From Lientehia hominis (lineage in GTDB: Bacteria; Bacillota; Clostridia; Lachnospirales; Lachnospiraceae): 64,000 bases of DNA. The notes under the pieces are model-generated. The model saw only the letters and a list, made by a program, of their open reading frames with translations, was not told where the DNA came from and did no database searches. Shown here piece by piece: positions 33,778 through 42,161 of this stretch (positions are counted from its first letter, which is position 1; each line of letters starts with the position of its first letter). The stretch lies in assembly GCF_021044755.1 (NCBI RefSeq), contig NZ_JAJNOR010000004.1, positions 310,001-374,000 on the forward strand. Direction: 5' to 3'. The position numbers and the translations under genes are program-made.

Positions 33778-34536
33778 ATGACCATACAAGAGATAAAAAT
33801 ACAGATTGAACAGGCAGGCAATGCGGATTTACCCGCATTGCTTGCGTTTTATAAGAAGGATGAGAGAGCCGGCGTCAGGAAGCTGGCGGAATCCGCGGAA
33901 AAAAAGCAGATGCTCCTGCAGGCAGAATATGACCGGCTGGATTCCATGCTGTCATATGAACGGAAGTACAGGAGGTTTGGAGTCATCTGCGGAATTGATG
34001 AGGCCGGACGGGGACCGCTGGCGGGGCCGGTGGCTGCTGCTGCGGTGATCCTTCCGGAGGACTGTAAAATTCTTTATGTCAACGATTCGAAGAAGCTTTC
34101 CGAAAAGAAAAGGGAGATGTTGTATGATGAGATCATGGACCAGGCGGTAAGCGTGGGAATTGGTATCGTAGGGCCGGGAAGAATCGATGAGATCAACATT
34201 CTTCAGGCGACTTATGAAGCAATGAGGGAGGCGGTCTCGGAGCTCTTGCCCTGTCCGGATGTGAGTCTCAATGATGCGGTCACGATTCCCGGCCTTCCCG
34301 GGTCTGTGCGGCAGGTGCCGATTATCAAAGGAGACGCAAAGAGCCTGTCCATAGCGGCCGCCAGCATCATCGCGAAGGTGAGCAGGGACAGGATGATGCG
34401 GGAATATGACAAGCTTTATCCGGAATATGGTTTTGCCGGTCACAAGGGCTACGGTTCGGCGGAACATATTGCCGCCGTCCGGAAATATGGAATGACGCCC
34501 ATACACAGGAGGAGCTTCCTGAAGAATCTGCTGTGA
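33778..34536 (+). CDS. rnhB: Ribonuclease HII
   Basis: RNase HII removes ribonucleotides from DNA and RNA primers. The 252-residue protein has the catalytic GIDEAGRGPLAGPV (about residue 74) and further conserved blocks NDSKKLSEKKRE, KGDAKSLSIAAASIIAKVSRD and GYGSAEH. As in Bacillus, an extra N-terminal domain of about 65 residues precedes the catalytic core. It sits 24 bp after the second signal peptidase gene. Confidence 0.96.
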   Translation: MTIQEIKIQIEQAGNADLPALLAFYKKDERAGVRKLAESAEKKQMLLQAEYDRLDSMLSYERKYRRFGVICGIDEAGRGPLAGPVAAAAVILPEDCKILYVNDSKKLSEKKREMLYDEIMDQAVSVGIGIVGPGRIDEINILQATYEAMREAVSELLPCPDVSLNDAVTIPGLPGSVRQVPIIKGDAKSLSIAAASIIAKVSRDRMMREYDKLYPEYGFAGHKGYGSAEHIAAVRKYGMTPIHRRSFLKNLL

Positions 34537-34575
34537 TCGGCGCCGGGGATAAGAATACCAAAAAGGAGTGGGCAT

Positions 34576-34926
34576 TTGAACCGTCGGCAGATCGGAGTCA
34601 AGTATGAGGAACTGGCGGCCAGGATATTGTGCAGTTCCGGTTATCGGATACTAGAAAGAAATTTCCGCTGCCGGCTGGGAGAGATTGATATCATAGCCAG
34701 ACACAGGGGCTATCTGGTGTTCATTGAGGTCAAGTACAGAAAAGACGCTGGGACGGGATATCCAGAGGAGGCCGTGGACGTGAGGAAACAGACGGTCATA
34801 AGAAAAACAGCGGAATTTTATATGAAGAGCCGTGGGTATGGACTGTCGGTCCCCTGCCGGTTTGATGTGGTGTCCATGGAAGGGGAACAGATCCGAATTA
34901 TCGAAGACGCCTTTTGGACATATTAG
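34576..34926 (+). CDS. YraN family (UPF0102) putative endonuclease
   Basis: A 116-residue UPF0102 protein with a PD-(D/E)xK-like core: GEIDIIARHRGYLVFIEVKYR. The start is TTG 34576, 7 nt after AAGGAG. It usually lies beside rnhB, as here, which fits a nucleic acid role, but the substrate is not settled. Confidence 0.93.
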   Translation: MNRRQIGVKYEELAARILCSSGYRILERNFRCRLGEIDIIARHRGYLVFIEVKYRKDAGTGYPEEAVDVRKQTVIRKTAEFYMKSRGYGLSVPCRFDVVSMEGEQIRIIEDAFWTY

Positions 34927-34940
34927 GAAAGGAGTGCGGG

Positions 34941-35852
34941 ATGATGTGCGGAACATCTTCAGAGCAGACGGCTGCTGGAAGGGTGAAGAAAGAAAAGACG
35001 ATATCGTGGAACAGGAAAGCCGGAGAGAAGGAACAGGAGATTCGGTGCCGTACACGGGATGGGATTCCGTTTTTAAGCTTTCCTTTGCTGGAAAAATCAG
35101 GGCTTGTGAAACATGGCTTTTCCACCCGTTTGGGAGGAGTCAGCGAGGGGGCTTGTGCATCTATGAACCTGGGATTTCATCGGGGAGACGCCAGGCAGAA
35201 GGTAATGGAGAATTACCGGCGCATGGCGGAGGCCCTGGAAATGCCCATGGAGCGGATGGTTTTGTCTCAGCAGACTCATACGACGAATGTCAGAGTGGCG
35301 ACAGAGGCCGATGCGGGAAACGGCATTATCCGCCCGCTTCCCTATTCAGATGTGGATGGGCTGATAACGAACGTGCGCGGACTTCCGCTGGTCACTTTTT
35401 ATGCGGACTGTGTGCCCTTATACTTTGTCGATCCGGTCAACAGGGCCATCGGTCTTTCTCATTCCGGCTGGAGGGGGACAAAAGACCGGATGGGCCGCCA
35501 TACTCTGGAGAAGATGCGGGAAGCTTACGGCAGCCGGCCAGAGGAGGTACTGGCCTGTGTAGGTCCCAGCATCTGCCGAAGCTGCTATGAGGTGAGCCTG
35601 GATGTGGCGGAGGAATTTCGGAAGTCTTTCGGAGAGCTGGCGGATGAACGGCTGCTGGATGAAAAGCCGGACGGCAAATTCAAACTGGATTTATGGGAGG
35701 CGAACCGTCTGATCCTGCTGGATTCCGGTATTTTACCGGAGCATCTTGCCGTAACGGATATATGTACCTGCTGCAATCAGGAGCTTTTATTTTCCCACAG
35801 GGCGTCCGGGGGCAGACGGGGAAACCTGGCGGCGTTTCTTTGCCTGGAATGA
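34941..35852 (+). CDS. pgeF: Multicopper polyphenol oxidase-family protein PgeF/YfiH (DUF152)
   Basis: A 303-residue DUF152 protein, a family linked to peptidoglycan editing and to purine nucleoside phosphorylase or adenosine deaminase activity. Key blocks: HGFSTRLGGVSEG, LSQQTHTTNV, TFYADCVPLYF, SHSGWRGT, VGPSICRSCYEV and TDICTCCN, carrying the zinc-binding His and Cys residues. ATG 34941 follows AAGGAG by 7 nt; an earlier in-frame ATG at 34914 overlaps yraN. The first 45 residues are charged and poorly conserved. Confidence 0.9.
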   Translation: MMCGTSSEQTAAGRVKKEKTISWNRKAGEKEQEIRCRTRDGIPFLSFPLLEKSGLVKHGFSTRLGGVSEGACASMNLGFHRGDARQKVMENYRRMAEALEMPMERMVLSQQTHTTNVRVATEADAGNGIIRPLPYSDVDGLITNVRGLPLVTFYADCVPLYFVDPVNRAIGLSHSGWRGTKDRMGRHTLEKMREAYGSRPEEVLACVGPSICRSCYEVSLDVAEEFRKSFGELADERLLDEKPDGKFKLDLWEANRLILLDSGILPEHLAVTDICTCCNQELLFSHRASGGRRGNLAAFLCLE

Positions 35853-35856
35853 CAAT

Positions 35857-36636
35857 ATGAAGATTATGATTTCACCTGCTAAAAAAATGAAAGAAGACAT
35901 GGACAGTCTGGAGATTTGCGGCTGTCCTGTATTTCTGGAAGAGGCGGATATACTCCGCCGGTATATGAGGTCGCTGTCTTTTCAGGAGGCAAAAAAACTC
36001 TGGTGCTGTAATGACAAGATTGCTGAGCTCAATTACAGGCGGTTTCAAACAATGGACTTAAAACGCCGCCTGACACCGGCGCTCCTTGCGTATGAGGGAA
36101 TCCAGTATCAGTATATGGCCCCAGCCGTTTTTGAATCGGAGAGTTGGAAATACATCCAGGAGCGCCTGCGGATCCTTTCCGGATTTTACGGAGTTCTGAA
36201 GCCTTTGGACGGCGTAGTGCCCTACCGTTTGGAAATGCAGGCAAGAGCAGAGGTTTCAGGAAAGAAGAACCTCTATGAGTTTTGGGGCAGAAAGCTTTTT
36301 GAAGAGGTTTCCAAGGAGACCGATCTGATCTTGAATCTGGCCTCGCGGGAATACAGCCGCTGCATTACGGAATATCTGGCGGAGGGAAGCCGGATTTCCG
36401 GCCGGTCTGGGAGAATCCGTGTTCTCACCTGCCGGTTTGGGGAAGGACGCGGAAACAGGATAGTGGAAACAGGAACACAGGTGAAAATGGCCAGAGGGGA
36501 AATGGTCCGTTTTCTTGCGGAAAATCAAGTGGAGAATCCGGAGGAGATGAAGGGATTTGACGGTCTGGGCTATCATTTCAGCAGGGAAATGTCGGAGGAA
36601 GACTGTTATGTGTTCTTAAAAGGGAAATATATATGA
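35857..36636 (+). CDS. yaaA: YaaA family (DUF328) protein, peroxide stress/DNA-binding
   Basis: A 259-residue DUF328 protein starting MKIMISPAKKMKE. Other family blocks: LTPALLAYEGIQYQYM, ILSGFYGVLKPLDGVVPYRLEM, NLASREYS and GRGNRIVETGTQVKMARGEMVRF. Escherichia coli YaaA lowers intracellular iron during peroxide stress and binds DNA. It lies 4 bp after pgeF, so the two are probably co-transcribed. Confidence 0.92.
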   Translation: MKIMISPAKKMKEDMDSLEICGCPVFLEEADILRRYMRSLSFQEAKKLWCCNDKIAELNYRRFQTMDLKRRLTPALLAYEGIQYQYMAPAVFESESWKYIQERLRILSGFYGVLKPLDGVVPYRLEMQARAEVSGKKNLYEFWGRKLFEEVSKETDLILNLASREYSRCITEYLAEGSRISGRSGRIRVLTCRFGEGRGNRIVETGTQVKMARGEMVRFLAENQVENPEEMKGFDGLGYHFSREMSEEDCYVFLKGKYI

Positions 36637-36653
36637 AAATTATATTTTATATT

Positions 36654-36694
36654 AAAAAGTGCCTCCGGGAACGATTCCGCGGAGACACTTTTTT
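36654..36694 (+). terminator. Bidirectional terminator between yaaA and cstA
   Basis: AAAAAGTG-CTCCG pairs with CGGAG-CACTTTTTT (36654-36694, one mismatch). A-run on one side and T-run on the other suit both converging genes. Confidence 0.85.
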
Positions 36695-36706
36695 GTATAC
36701 GGTGTT

Positions 36707-38389
36707 TTACGCCTGTTGTTTAGTCTTTCCAAAAAGGACTTTGAAACCATCGATTACCATTATGATGGCCAGTACGACGATTGGTACTACCAGAATATCC
36801 TGAAGCCCTTCTACCAGGAATGTCCCGGTTCCGTCAACCAGCTTCTTTACGTTGTTTACGAAGGTGATGACCAGAGAGGACAAGGTTGCTGCAAGCATGA
36901 AGAACATCGGGAAATAAAACATTTTGTGGTTTCTGCCGATTTTTTTAAGCCAGCAGGCCACGGCCAAAAACGCAGGTACAGCCACCAGCTGATTACAGGC
37001 GCCGAACAATGCCCAGATTTTGCTGTATCCGGCGATGGTCAGAAGCCCGGCGGCGGCAATTGTGATAATGGTCGCCACATACATGTTCCCGAGGATATTT
37101 TTGCTTCCGTCTTTTTTAGTGGCAAAGAGCTCCTGGAAGAGGAAGCGGCCGAGCCTGGTGGCCGTATCCAGGGAAGTGAGGGCAAAAGCGGAGATGGCCA
37201 GCAGGATGATGGTGTGTACGGTGCTCACTGCCTTGTCTCCCATACCCATGTTCGCGAAGAAGGTACTGATGGCGGTGGCGAATACCTTCGGCGGGGTGCC
37301 GATGCTCGTATATGCGCCGTCGGCGGTCAGATAGCCGACAGCAACCAGTGCGATCACGGCCAGGACACATTCGATAAGCATGGAACCATAACCGATGAGT
37401 TTGGCATCTTTTTCACTGTTGATCTGCTTAGAGGTAGTGCCAGAACTGATAAGGCTGTGGAAGCCGGATACGGCGCCGCAGGCTACCGTGATGAATAAGA
37501 AGGGGAACAGAGTCTGCCCGTTGATATTCCATCCGGTGAACGCGCTCAGCTGTACATTGGGGTTGGTGCCGAAAATGCCGATGATGGCGGCAATGATCAT
37601 GAAGTACAGTAAGAAGCTGTTCAGATAATCCCTGGGCTGCAGGAGAATCCACACGGGAGCCACAGACGCGACAAAAATATAAGCGAATACGATGAACAGC
37701 CATACATTTTTGGACACATGGAGCGGAAAGTTGAGGCCGGCCACGATACAGACGGCCAAAAGGACTACGCCGATGACAGTTGAGATCAGCAGATTCAGAT
37801 TTTTCCGGTTCATGAATCCGAACATGACGGCCAGCGGTATAAACAGCATGGAGGCTGTAGCCACAGAGCCGTTGGCATTGGCGGCAGATACGGCAGCGGC
37901 GTCCGCGGAATCAGCGGCCACACCGGCGAAGGTACCTGCGACAATATCCGCAAAGGCGGCCACGACCAGAATCAGGACCAGCCACGCAAATACAGTGAAA
38001 CAGACTTTTGCCTTGGTACTGATGTTTTCTTCAATTACTTCGCCAAGAGATTTTCCTTTATGACGGATGGAAGCAAACAGAGATGAGAAATCCTGTACAG
38101 CTCCAAAAAAGATACCACCGATGACGATCCATAACAGTACGGGGACCCAGCCGAAAATTGCAGCCTGGATAGGGCCGTTTATGGGACCCGCCCCGGCGAT
38201 GGAAGAGAAGTGATGTCCCAAAAGGACCGGAGCCTTGGCCGGCACAAAATCGACACCGTCTTCTTCTGTATGGGCGGGGGTCTTCCTTGACGGATCCACG
38301 CCCCATTGCTTTGCCAGCCATGAACCATAGGTTACATAAGCAATCAGAAAGACTGCAATGGCAATACCTAAAATTGCTATACCACTCAT
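36707..38389 (-). CDS. cstA: Carbon starvation protein CstA (pyruvate/peptide transporter)
   Basis: A 560-residue CstA family membrane transporter with about 15 hydrophobic segments. Conserved blocks: YGSWLAKQWGVDPSRKTPAHTEEDGVDFVPAKAPVL split around the first loop, GHHFSSIAGAGPINGPIQA, and SGTTSKQINSE. Escherichia coli relatives carry peptides (CstA) or pyruvate (BtsT). The substrate here cannot be told from sequence. It lies 54 bp downstream of an unknown gene on the same strand and is closed by a shared terminator. Confidence 0.94.
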   Translation of the reverse strand: MSGIAILGIAIAVFLIAYVTYGSWLAKQWGVDPSRKTPAHTEEDGVDFVPAKAPVLLGHHFSSIAGAGPINGPIQAAIFGWVPVLLWIVIGGIFFGAVQDFSSLFASIRHKGKSLGEVIEENISTKAKVCFTVFAWLVLILVVAAFADIVAGTFAGVAADSADAAAVSAANANGSVATASMLFIPLAVMFGFMNRKNLNLLISTVIGVVLLAVCIVAGLNFPLHVSKNVWLFIVFAYIFVASVAPVWILLQPRDYLNSFLLYFMIIAAIIGIFGTNPNVQLSAFTGWNINGQTLFPFLFITVACGAVSGFHSLISSGTTSKQINSEKDAKLIGYGSMLIECVLAVIALVAVGYLTADGAYTSIGTPPKVFATAISTFFANMGMGDKAVSTVHTIILLAISAFALTSLDTATRLGRFLFQELFATKKDGSKNILGNMYVATIITIAAAGLLTIAGYSKIWALFGACNQLVAVPAFLAVACWLKKIGRNHKMFYFPMFFMLAATLSSLVITFVNNVKKLVDGTGTFLVEGLQDILVVPIVVLAIIMVIDGFKVLFGKTKQQA

Positions 38390-38443
38390 TATTTTTTCCT
38401 CCCTTGTTCTTATGTTATGAATGGATTTTATTCTACAAAAAGA

Positions 38444-38968
38444 TCATTTGAAGATCTTTTTATATTCTTTGACCAGATCCCTTGCAGCCGGGTTTCCGTA
38501 TACTTTTTTTGTGGACAGATCGAACCCGACAGTGCGGAGCTGGCAGAAGCCGCGGATGGAAAACCGATAATTTTTGTGAAATTTCAAATGCCGGACCGCT
38601 TTTTTTGTTTTTTCGGAACCCCCACATTCTTCAATGAAGATGACCGTTACGTATGTATACATATGATCCTTGGGCGGACAGGTCTTTCCCTCCCGCACCA
38701 GATCTGGCTCGATATGGGAGATCAGCTGTTCCCGGAATGCTGATATCAGTTCCGGTGAGATGTGTTCCCGGCGGATAAAGAATACATGCTCTTTACATTC
38801 GGAGCGCCAAAGCTGCGCACGCTTGACCAGAACATAGCGGGAATTGCTCATGGAAAAAGAGGCGTACAGATCATAGGACATATTGCCGAAGGTATGATCT
38901 TCCGCTAAATCATAATTGGCTTCATAATAGGAACGAAGCCGGCGGGTGAACTCATCATCTTTCATCAT
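38444..38968 (-). CDS. Conserved protein of unknown function upstream of cstA
   Basis: A 174-residue soluble protein, no membrane segments or signal peptide, with evenly spread charged residues and a basic C-terminus (RDLVKEYKKIFK). Composition and codon use look like a normal gene. I do not recognise a family. It starts with ATG ATG at 38968, with AAAGGG upstream, and is followed after 54 bp by cstA on the same strand, so they may be co-transcribed. Any link to carbon uptake is only positional. Confidence 0.75.
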   Translation of the reverse strand: MMKDDEFTRRLRSYYEANYDLAEDHTFGNMSYDLYASFSMSNSRYVLVKRAQLWRSECKEHVFFIRREHISPELISAFREQLISHIEPDLVREGKTCPPKDHMYTYVTVIFIEECGGSEKTKKAVRHLKFHKNYRFSIRGFCQLRTVGFDLSTKKVYGNPAARDLVKEYKKIFK

Positions 38969-39191
38969 AGCGAAACAGAGCCCTTTCTAAAAAACGCTTA
39001 AGTATGTTGCAAATATAAAGAAATTATAAAAATTCCATAAAATCATATCATTTTTAGTCCGGAAATACAAGAAAAAGTGAAGAAAATTGTGCTGAGAACA
39101 TATAAGAATATGATATTGCAGATATAATCAGAAGCTATAGCAGATGAATTTCATTCAAACATAAGGAAAATACAAAGGAAAATATAAATGA

Positions 39192-39213
39192 CCGGCTGCT
39201 TTATGGCAGCCGG
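39192..39213 (-). terminator. Terminator of the DUF3783 gene
   Basis: CCGGCTGC (39192-39199) and GCAGCCGG (39206-39213) form a perfect 8-bp stem with a 6-nt loop just beyond the stop of the minus-strand gene; a T-rich stretch follows on that strand. Confidence 0.65.
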
Positions 39214-39231
39214 CAAATGTACAGCAATATT

Positions 39232-39636
39232 TCAGTTGTCATCAGATTGTCCGGAACGGGCCTGCATAGCCGCGTGTTCCTTTTGTAATTCTCCATGGAG
39301 TTCGAGAGAATTCCAGTACTGGTTATGTTCGGTGACCACAGCCTTCAGAGGGATAGAGGGGATTCCATGACGGCGAAGGAGCTGCAAAAGCTCATCGATC
39401 CTGCTTCCGGTGAAACCGCGCATGATCAGCATCTGTTCCTGGAAGCCGCTGCCTTTATAGACTTCTCCTGAAGGAGGGATAGCTTTGATTCCGGCCAGCC
39501 AGCCAATGGGTTCCAGATATTGGTCCGGCTCCACAAGTTTGATGCGGACGCGCATCTGTAAGAGGACAGATTTAAGCTTTTGTCCGATACCGCTGCCAGA
39601 AAAATTATATAAGAGTACCGTTTCTGTAGGATTCAT
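39232..39636 (-). CDS. DUF3783 domain protein
   Basis: A 134-residue soluble protein that looks like a DUF3783 member: VLLYNFSGSG at the N-terminus, QMLIMRGFTGSRIDELLQLLRRHGIPSIPLKAVVTEHN in the C-terminal half, then a WNSLELHGELQKEH helix. No function is established. It lies alone on the minus strand between the unknown gene and the tRNA gene. AAGGAACCCC precedes the ATG. Confidence 0.8.
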   Translation of the reverse strand: MNPTETVLLYNFSGSGIGQKLKSVLLQMRVRIKLVEPDQYLEPIGWLAGIKAIPPSGEVYKGSGFQEQMLIMRGFTGSRIDELLQLLRRHGIPSIPLKAVVTEHNQYWNSLELHGELQKEHAAMQARSGQSDDN

Positions 39637-39746
39637 AGGGGTTCCTTTCTGCTTGTCAGGAATCGTCAGATTCGTTTTTCTAGATTCTGTCTTTCATTTT
39701 AACAATGAAAATCCCGGCCGTCAACGGGGGACCGCTGAAAAAATAC

Positions 39747-39775
39747 TTGCATAATAAATGGGGATATGCTACAAT
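39747..39775 (+). promoter_or_regulatory. Promoter of the tRNA-Leu gene
   Basis: TTGCAT (39747-39752), 17-bp spacer, TACAAT (39770-39775) with extended -10 TGC, 22 bp before the tRNA. Confidence 0.75.
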
Positions 39776-39797
39776 AAATCTCGGCTTGAAAAGTCAC

Positions 39798-39880
39798 GCG
39801 GATGTGGCGGAATGGCAGACGCATCAGACTCAAAATCTGACGGGGGCGACCTCGTGTGGGTTCAAGTCCCACCATCCGCA
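39798..39880 (+). tRNA. tRNA-Leu (anticodon CAA)
   Basis: An 83-nt class II tRNA with acceptor arms GCGGATG and CATCCGC, the anticodon stem CAGA-CTCAAAA-TCTG giving anticodon CAA (reads TTG), a variable arm (GGGGGCGACCTC) and the T loop GTTCAAGTC. The 3' CCA is not encoded. It marks the left edge of the accessory stretch that follows. Confidence 0.95.
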
Positions 39881-39969
39881 TTTTAAAGGAAAACAGTTTT
39901 CCCATTTAGATGGCTGCCGATAAGGAAGTATTATAAGAAAACTAACTTAATGGCGATAGTTTGCAAAAA

Positions 39970-40007
39970 GTGGTATCGTACTAGAAATAGTGTGATACCG
40001 TTTTTTA
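39970..40007. terminator. Hairpin with T-runs on both strands
   Basis: TGGTATC (39971-39977) and GATACC (39994-39999) enclose a 16-nt loop, with GTTTTTT after it on the plus strand and ACTTTTT on the minus strand. It may terminate the tRNA transcript or minus-strand transcripts. Confidence 0.5.
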
Positions 40008-40239
40008 TTGCCGTATGACTTCCTGCACCAAAGGATCATTTAATAAAACACTTTTTGGAATCATTTCTAGAAAGCTCTGATCAAGCTCCAGTTCAGCACC
40101 GGCAGAAGTTCCAGACCGTCACGATTTCGGTTCGCTGGCGATGCCGTGGCCGCTTTATCTCCGCTCCGGCAGTACCGCTCACATGTCGACAGGAAATTAA
40201 TGTCTGCATAGTGGTAAACGGCATAATAAAACTTCTGTC

Positions 40240-40287
40240 CAAAAGAGAAAAGCCGGCAGTTGCTATATTTCAAGCGTGCTGTCGGCT
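40240..40287 (-). terminator. Terminator of the ABC exporter operon
   Basis: AGCCGGCAG (40251-40259) pairs with CTGTCGGCT (40279-40287, one G-T pair). On the minus strand the stem is followed by TTTCTCTTTT. It lies about 145 bp after the last exporter gene. Confidence 0.6.
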
Positions 40288-40430
40288 CTGCATCTTTGCG
40301 TCTGGCTATTAAGGTTACTTGCTTATACTTCGGCAGAATAACGGGAAGTTTTTTAGCTCGGTATCTCCCTTATTTTGAGCCTTGTTTTACTTTGGCATGT
40401 AGGGCATATTATCTCCATTCCATATTTAAA

Positions 40431-42161
40431 CTAAATAGCCCAATCCCGACTGATCATTTGCAGCTTTACCATATGGGGATAAATTTTTCCTGTATTCATC
40501 AGGTTTTCCGGCGTTCCCTGTTCGGCAACCGCACCGTCCGAAAGCACGACCACTTTATCCGCGCCGCTCACAGTACGCATACGGTGAGCGATAACAAGTA
40601 CGGTCTTATCCTTTATCAGCCTCGACAAAGCAGCCTGTATCAGTGTTTCATTTTCCACATCAAGGCTTGCCGTTGCTTCATCCAGTAAAATGATAGGGGA
40701 ATTTTTGAGGAAAGCGCGGGCGATGGAAATACGCTGGCGTTCACCGCCGGACAGTTCGCAGCCGTTTTCACCAATCATACTGTTATACCCGTCCGGGAGC
40801 TTTGCTGCAAATTCTTCACAATTGGCCAGCCTTGCCGCTGCAATCACTTCTTCATCCGTCGCGTCCTTTCTGCCGATTCTGATATTCTCCATGATCGTAT
40901 TGTTAAACAGAGTCACATCTTGGAATACGATGGAATACAGCGACAGCAATGTCTCCGGCTCTATTTTCGAAATATCCATACCGCCGACAGTGATTTTCCC
41001 TTTGTTTATATCCCAAAACCGCGCGGCAAGGCGTGACACCGTAGTTTTGCCGCCGCCGGACGGTCCGACTAGGGCGGTAACTTCTCCCTGCTTTGCCGTA
41101 AAGGACACGTCCTTCAATACGGCTTCCCCGGTATTATAAGCAAATCCTACATGGTCGAACACAATATCATAACCGTTATTTGTTACCTGGCTGCTGCCTG
41201 TCTGGACAGGCTGGTCAAGGATTTCGTTCATGCGGTTTATGTTCGTTTTAGTGGAGATTACCGCTGCAAGATTTTGTAACGCGCCCTCAAGCGGGGCATA
41301 CAGCCTTGAAGCTACAAGTAAAAACAGAAAGAACAGCGGAATATCAATCTCCCCCCGAATGAGCAGCGCAGAACCTACAAGTGCAACCGTAGCAATCCCA
41401 AACTTTAATATCAGCGTAGAGGAAACAACAAAAAGGGCAGTACCCAGTTCTGTTATGATATGCCGTTTTTCCACATAGTCAATTTTTTTGTTCAGTCCTT
41501 TTAGGTAGTTTTTTTCCGCATTATTCGCCTTTAAGTCCTGCAGGTTTTCAATGCACTCCTGCACACCGCTTTCCAGCGCGACATTTGCAGCTACGGATTT
41601 GCGGTTGAAATATTCCTGTATGCGTGCTGAAAAAAATGTGATGGTAAAGGCAATGGGTAAAACCCAGACCGCCGCAAGAGCCATACGCCAATCGTAAGCA
41701 AAAAGACATATGGCAATCAGCGTTGTTGAAATCAGGGAGCCTGCCAAAGCGGGTACATAATGGGAAAATGCGGTTTCCAGCGTCGCACAATCGCCCATAA
41801 TGGAATTTGTCAAATCAGCAAGGTCTTTTTTGCCGAAAAAGGACAGCGGGATTTTACGAAGCTGTTCCGCTAAGGAGATACGCCTCACACCGCTTTCCAC
41901 ATAAGTAGCCAGATAGGTGGCATTGTATTGAAACCAGGTTACCAGGAATATAAGCGCAAGGCAGGCCAAAGCGCCGACCGCATAGAAGGCAATGCGGCTT
42001 CCGTTTACGCCCCCGTTCAGGATATCAATGACAAAGTTATAGAGAAGCCAGGCGGGGAGCATAAAGGATATATCCTGCGCAACACAAGCGATACAGCCTT
42101 TTACCAAATCGACAGCCCCTTGTCTTGACAATGCAAAGCGCCTTTGTAATGTCTGAATCAT
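40431..42161 (-). CDS. ABC exporter, fused membrane and ATPase domains (second half of pair)
   Basis: A 576-residue half-transporter with an N-terminal six-helix export domain (residues about 15-300) and a C-terminal ATPase with Walker A GPSGGGKTT, signature LSGGERQR and Walker B IILLDEATASLDVENE, all intact. ATG 42161 follows GGAGGTAAGAGT and overlaps the upstream gene by 4 nt. The two products should form a heterodimer in the membrane. Substrate unknown; TetR control suggests export of a toxic or signalling compound. It is the last gene of the tetR-ABC-ABC set. Confidence 0.93.
   Translation of the reverse strand: MIQTLQRRFALSRQGAVDLVKGCIACVAQDISFMLPAWLLYNFVIDILNGGVNGSRIAFYAVGALACLALIFLVTWFQYNATYLATYVESGVRRISLAEQLRKIPLSFFGKKDLADLTNSIMGDCATLETAFSHYVPALAGSLISTTLIAICLFAYDWRMALAAVWVLPIAFTITFFSARIQEYFNRKSVAANVALESGVQECIENLQDLKANNAEKNYLKGLNKKIDYVEKRHIITELGTALFVVSSTLILKFGIATVALVGSALLIRGEIDIPLFFLFLLVASRLYAPLEGALQNLAAVISTKTNINRMNEILDQPVQTGSSQVTNNGYDIVFDHVGFAYNTGEAVLKDVSFTAKQGEVTALVGPSGGGKTTVSRLAARFWDINKGKITVGGMDISKIEPETLLSLYSIVFQDVTLFNNTIMENIRIGRKDATDEEVIAAARLANCEEFAAKLPDGYNSMIGENGCELSGGERQRISIARAFLKNSPIILLDEATASLDVENETLIQAALSRLIKDKTVLVIAHRMRTVSGADKVVVLSDGAVAEQGTPENLMNTGKIYPHMVKLQMISRDWAI

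Larger units (their letters stand above)
39881..40430. other. Gene-poor stretch with hairpins and possible gene remnants
   Basis: About 550 bp without a convincing gene. It holds two hairpins listed separately. On the minus strand a 68-codon open frame (40273-40067) ends in TAG; in another minus frame a short plausible protein tail runs from about 40095 and ends ...LNDPLVQEVIRQ near 40012. The two may be pieces of one frameshifted, decayed gene. I cannot name it. This position, between a tRNA gene and an exporter cassette, is where remnants of an integrated element would be expected. Confidence 0.4.

Noticed and set aside
39798..39880. Attachment site in the tRNA-Leu gene
   Set aside because: I looked for a second copy of the tRNA 3' end up to 50.6 kb and saw none, and there is no integrase gene, so an att site cannot be supported.
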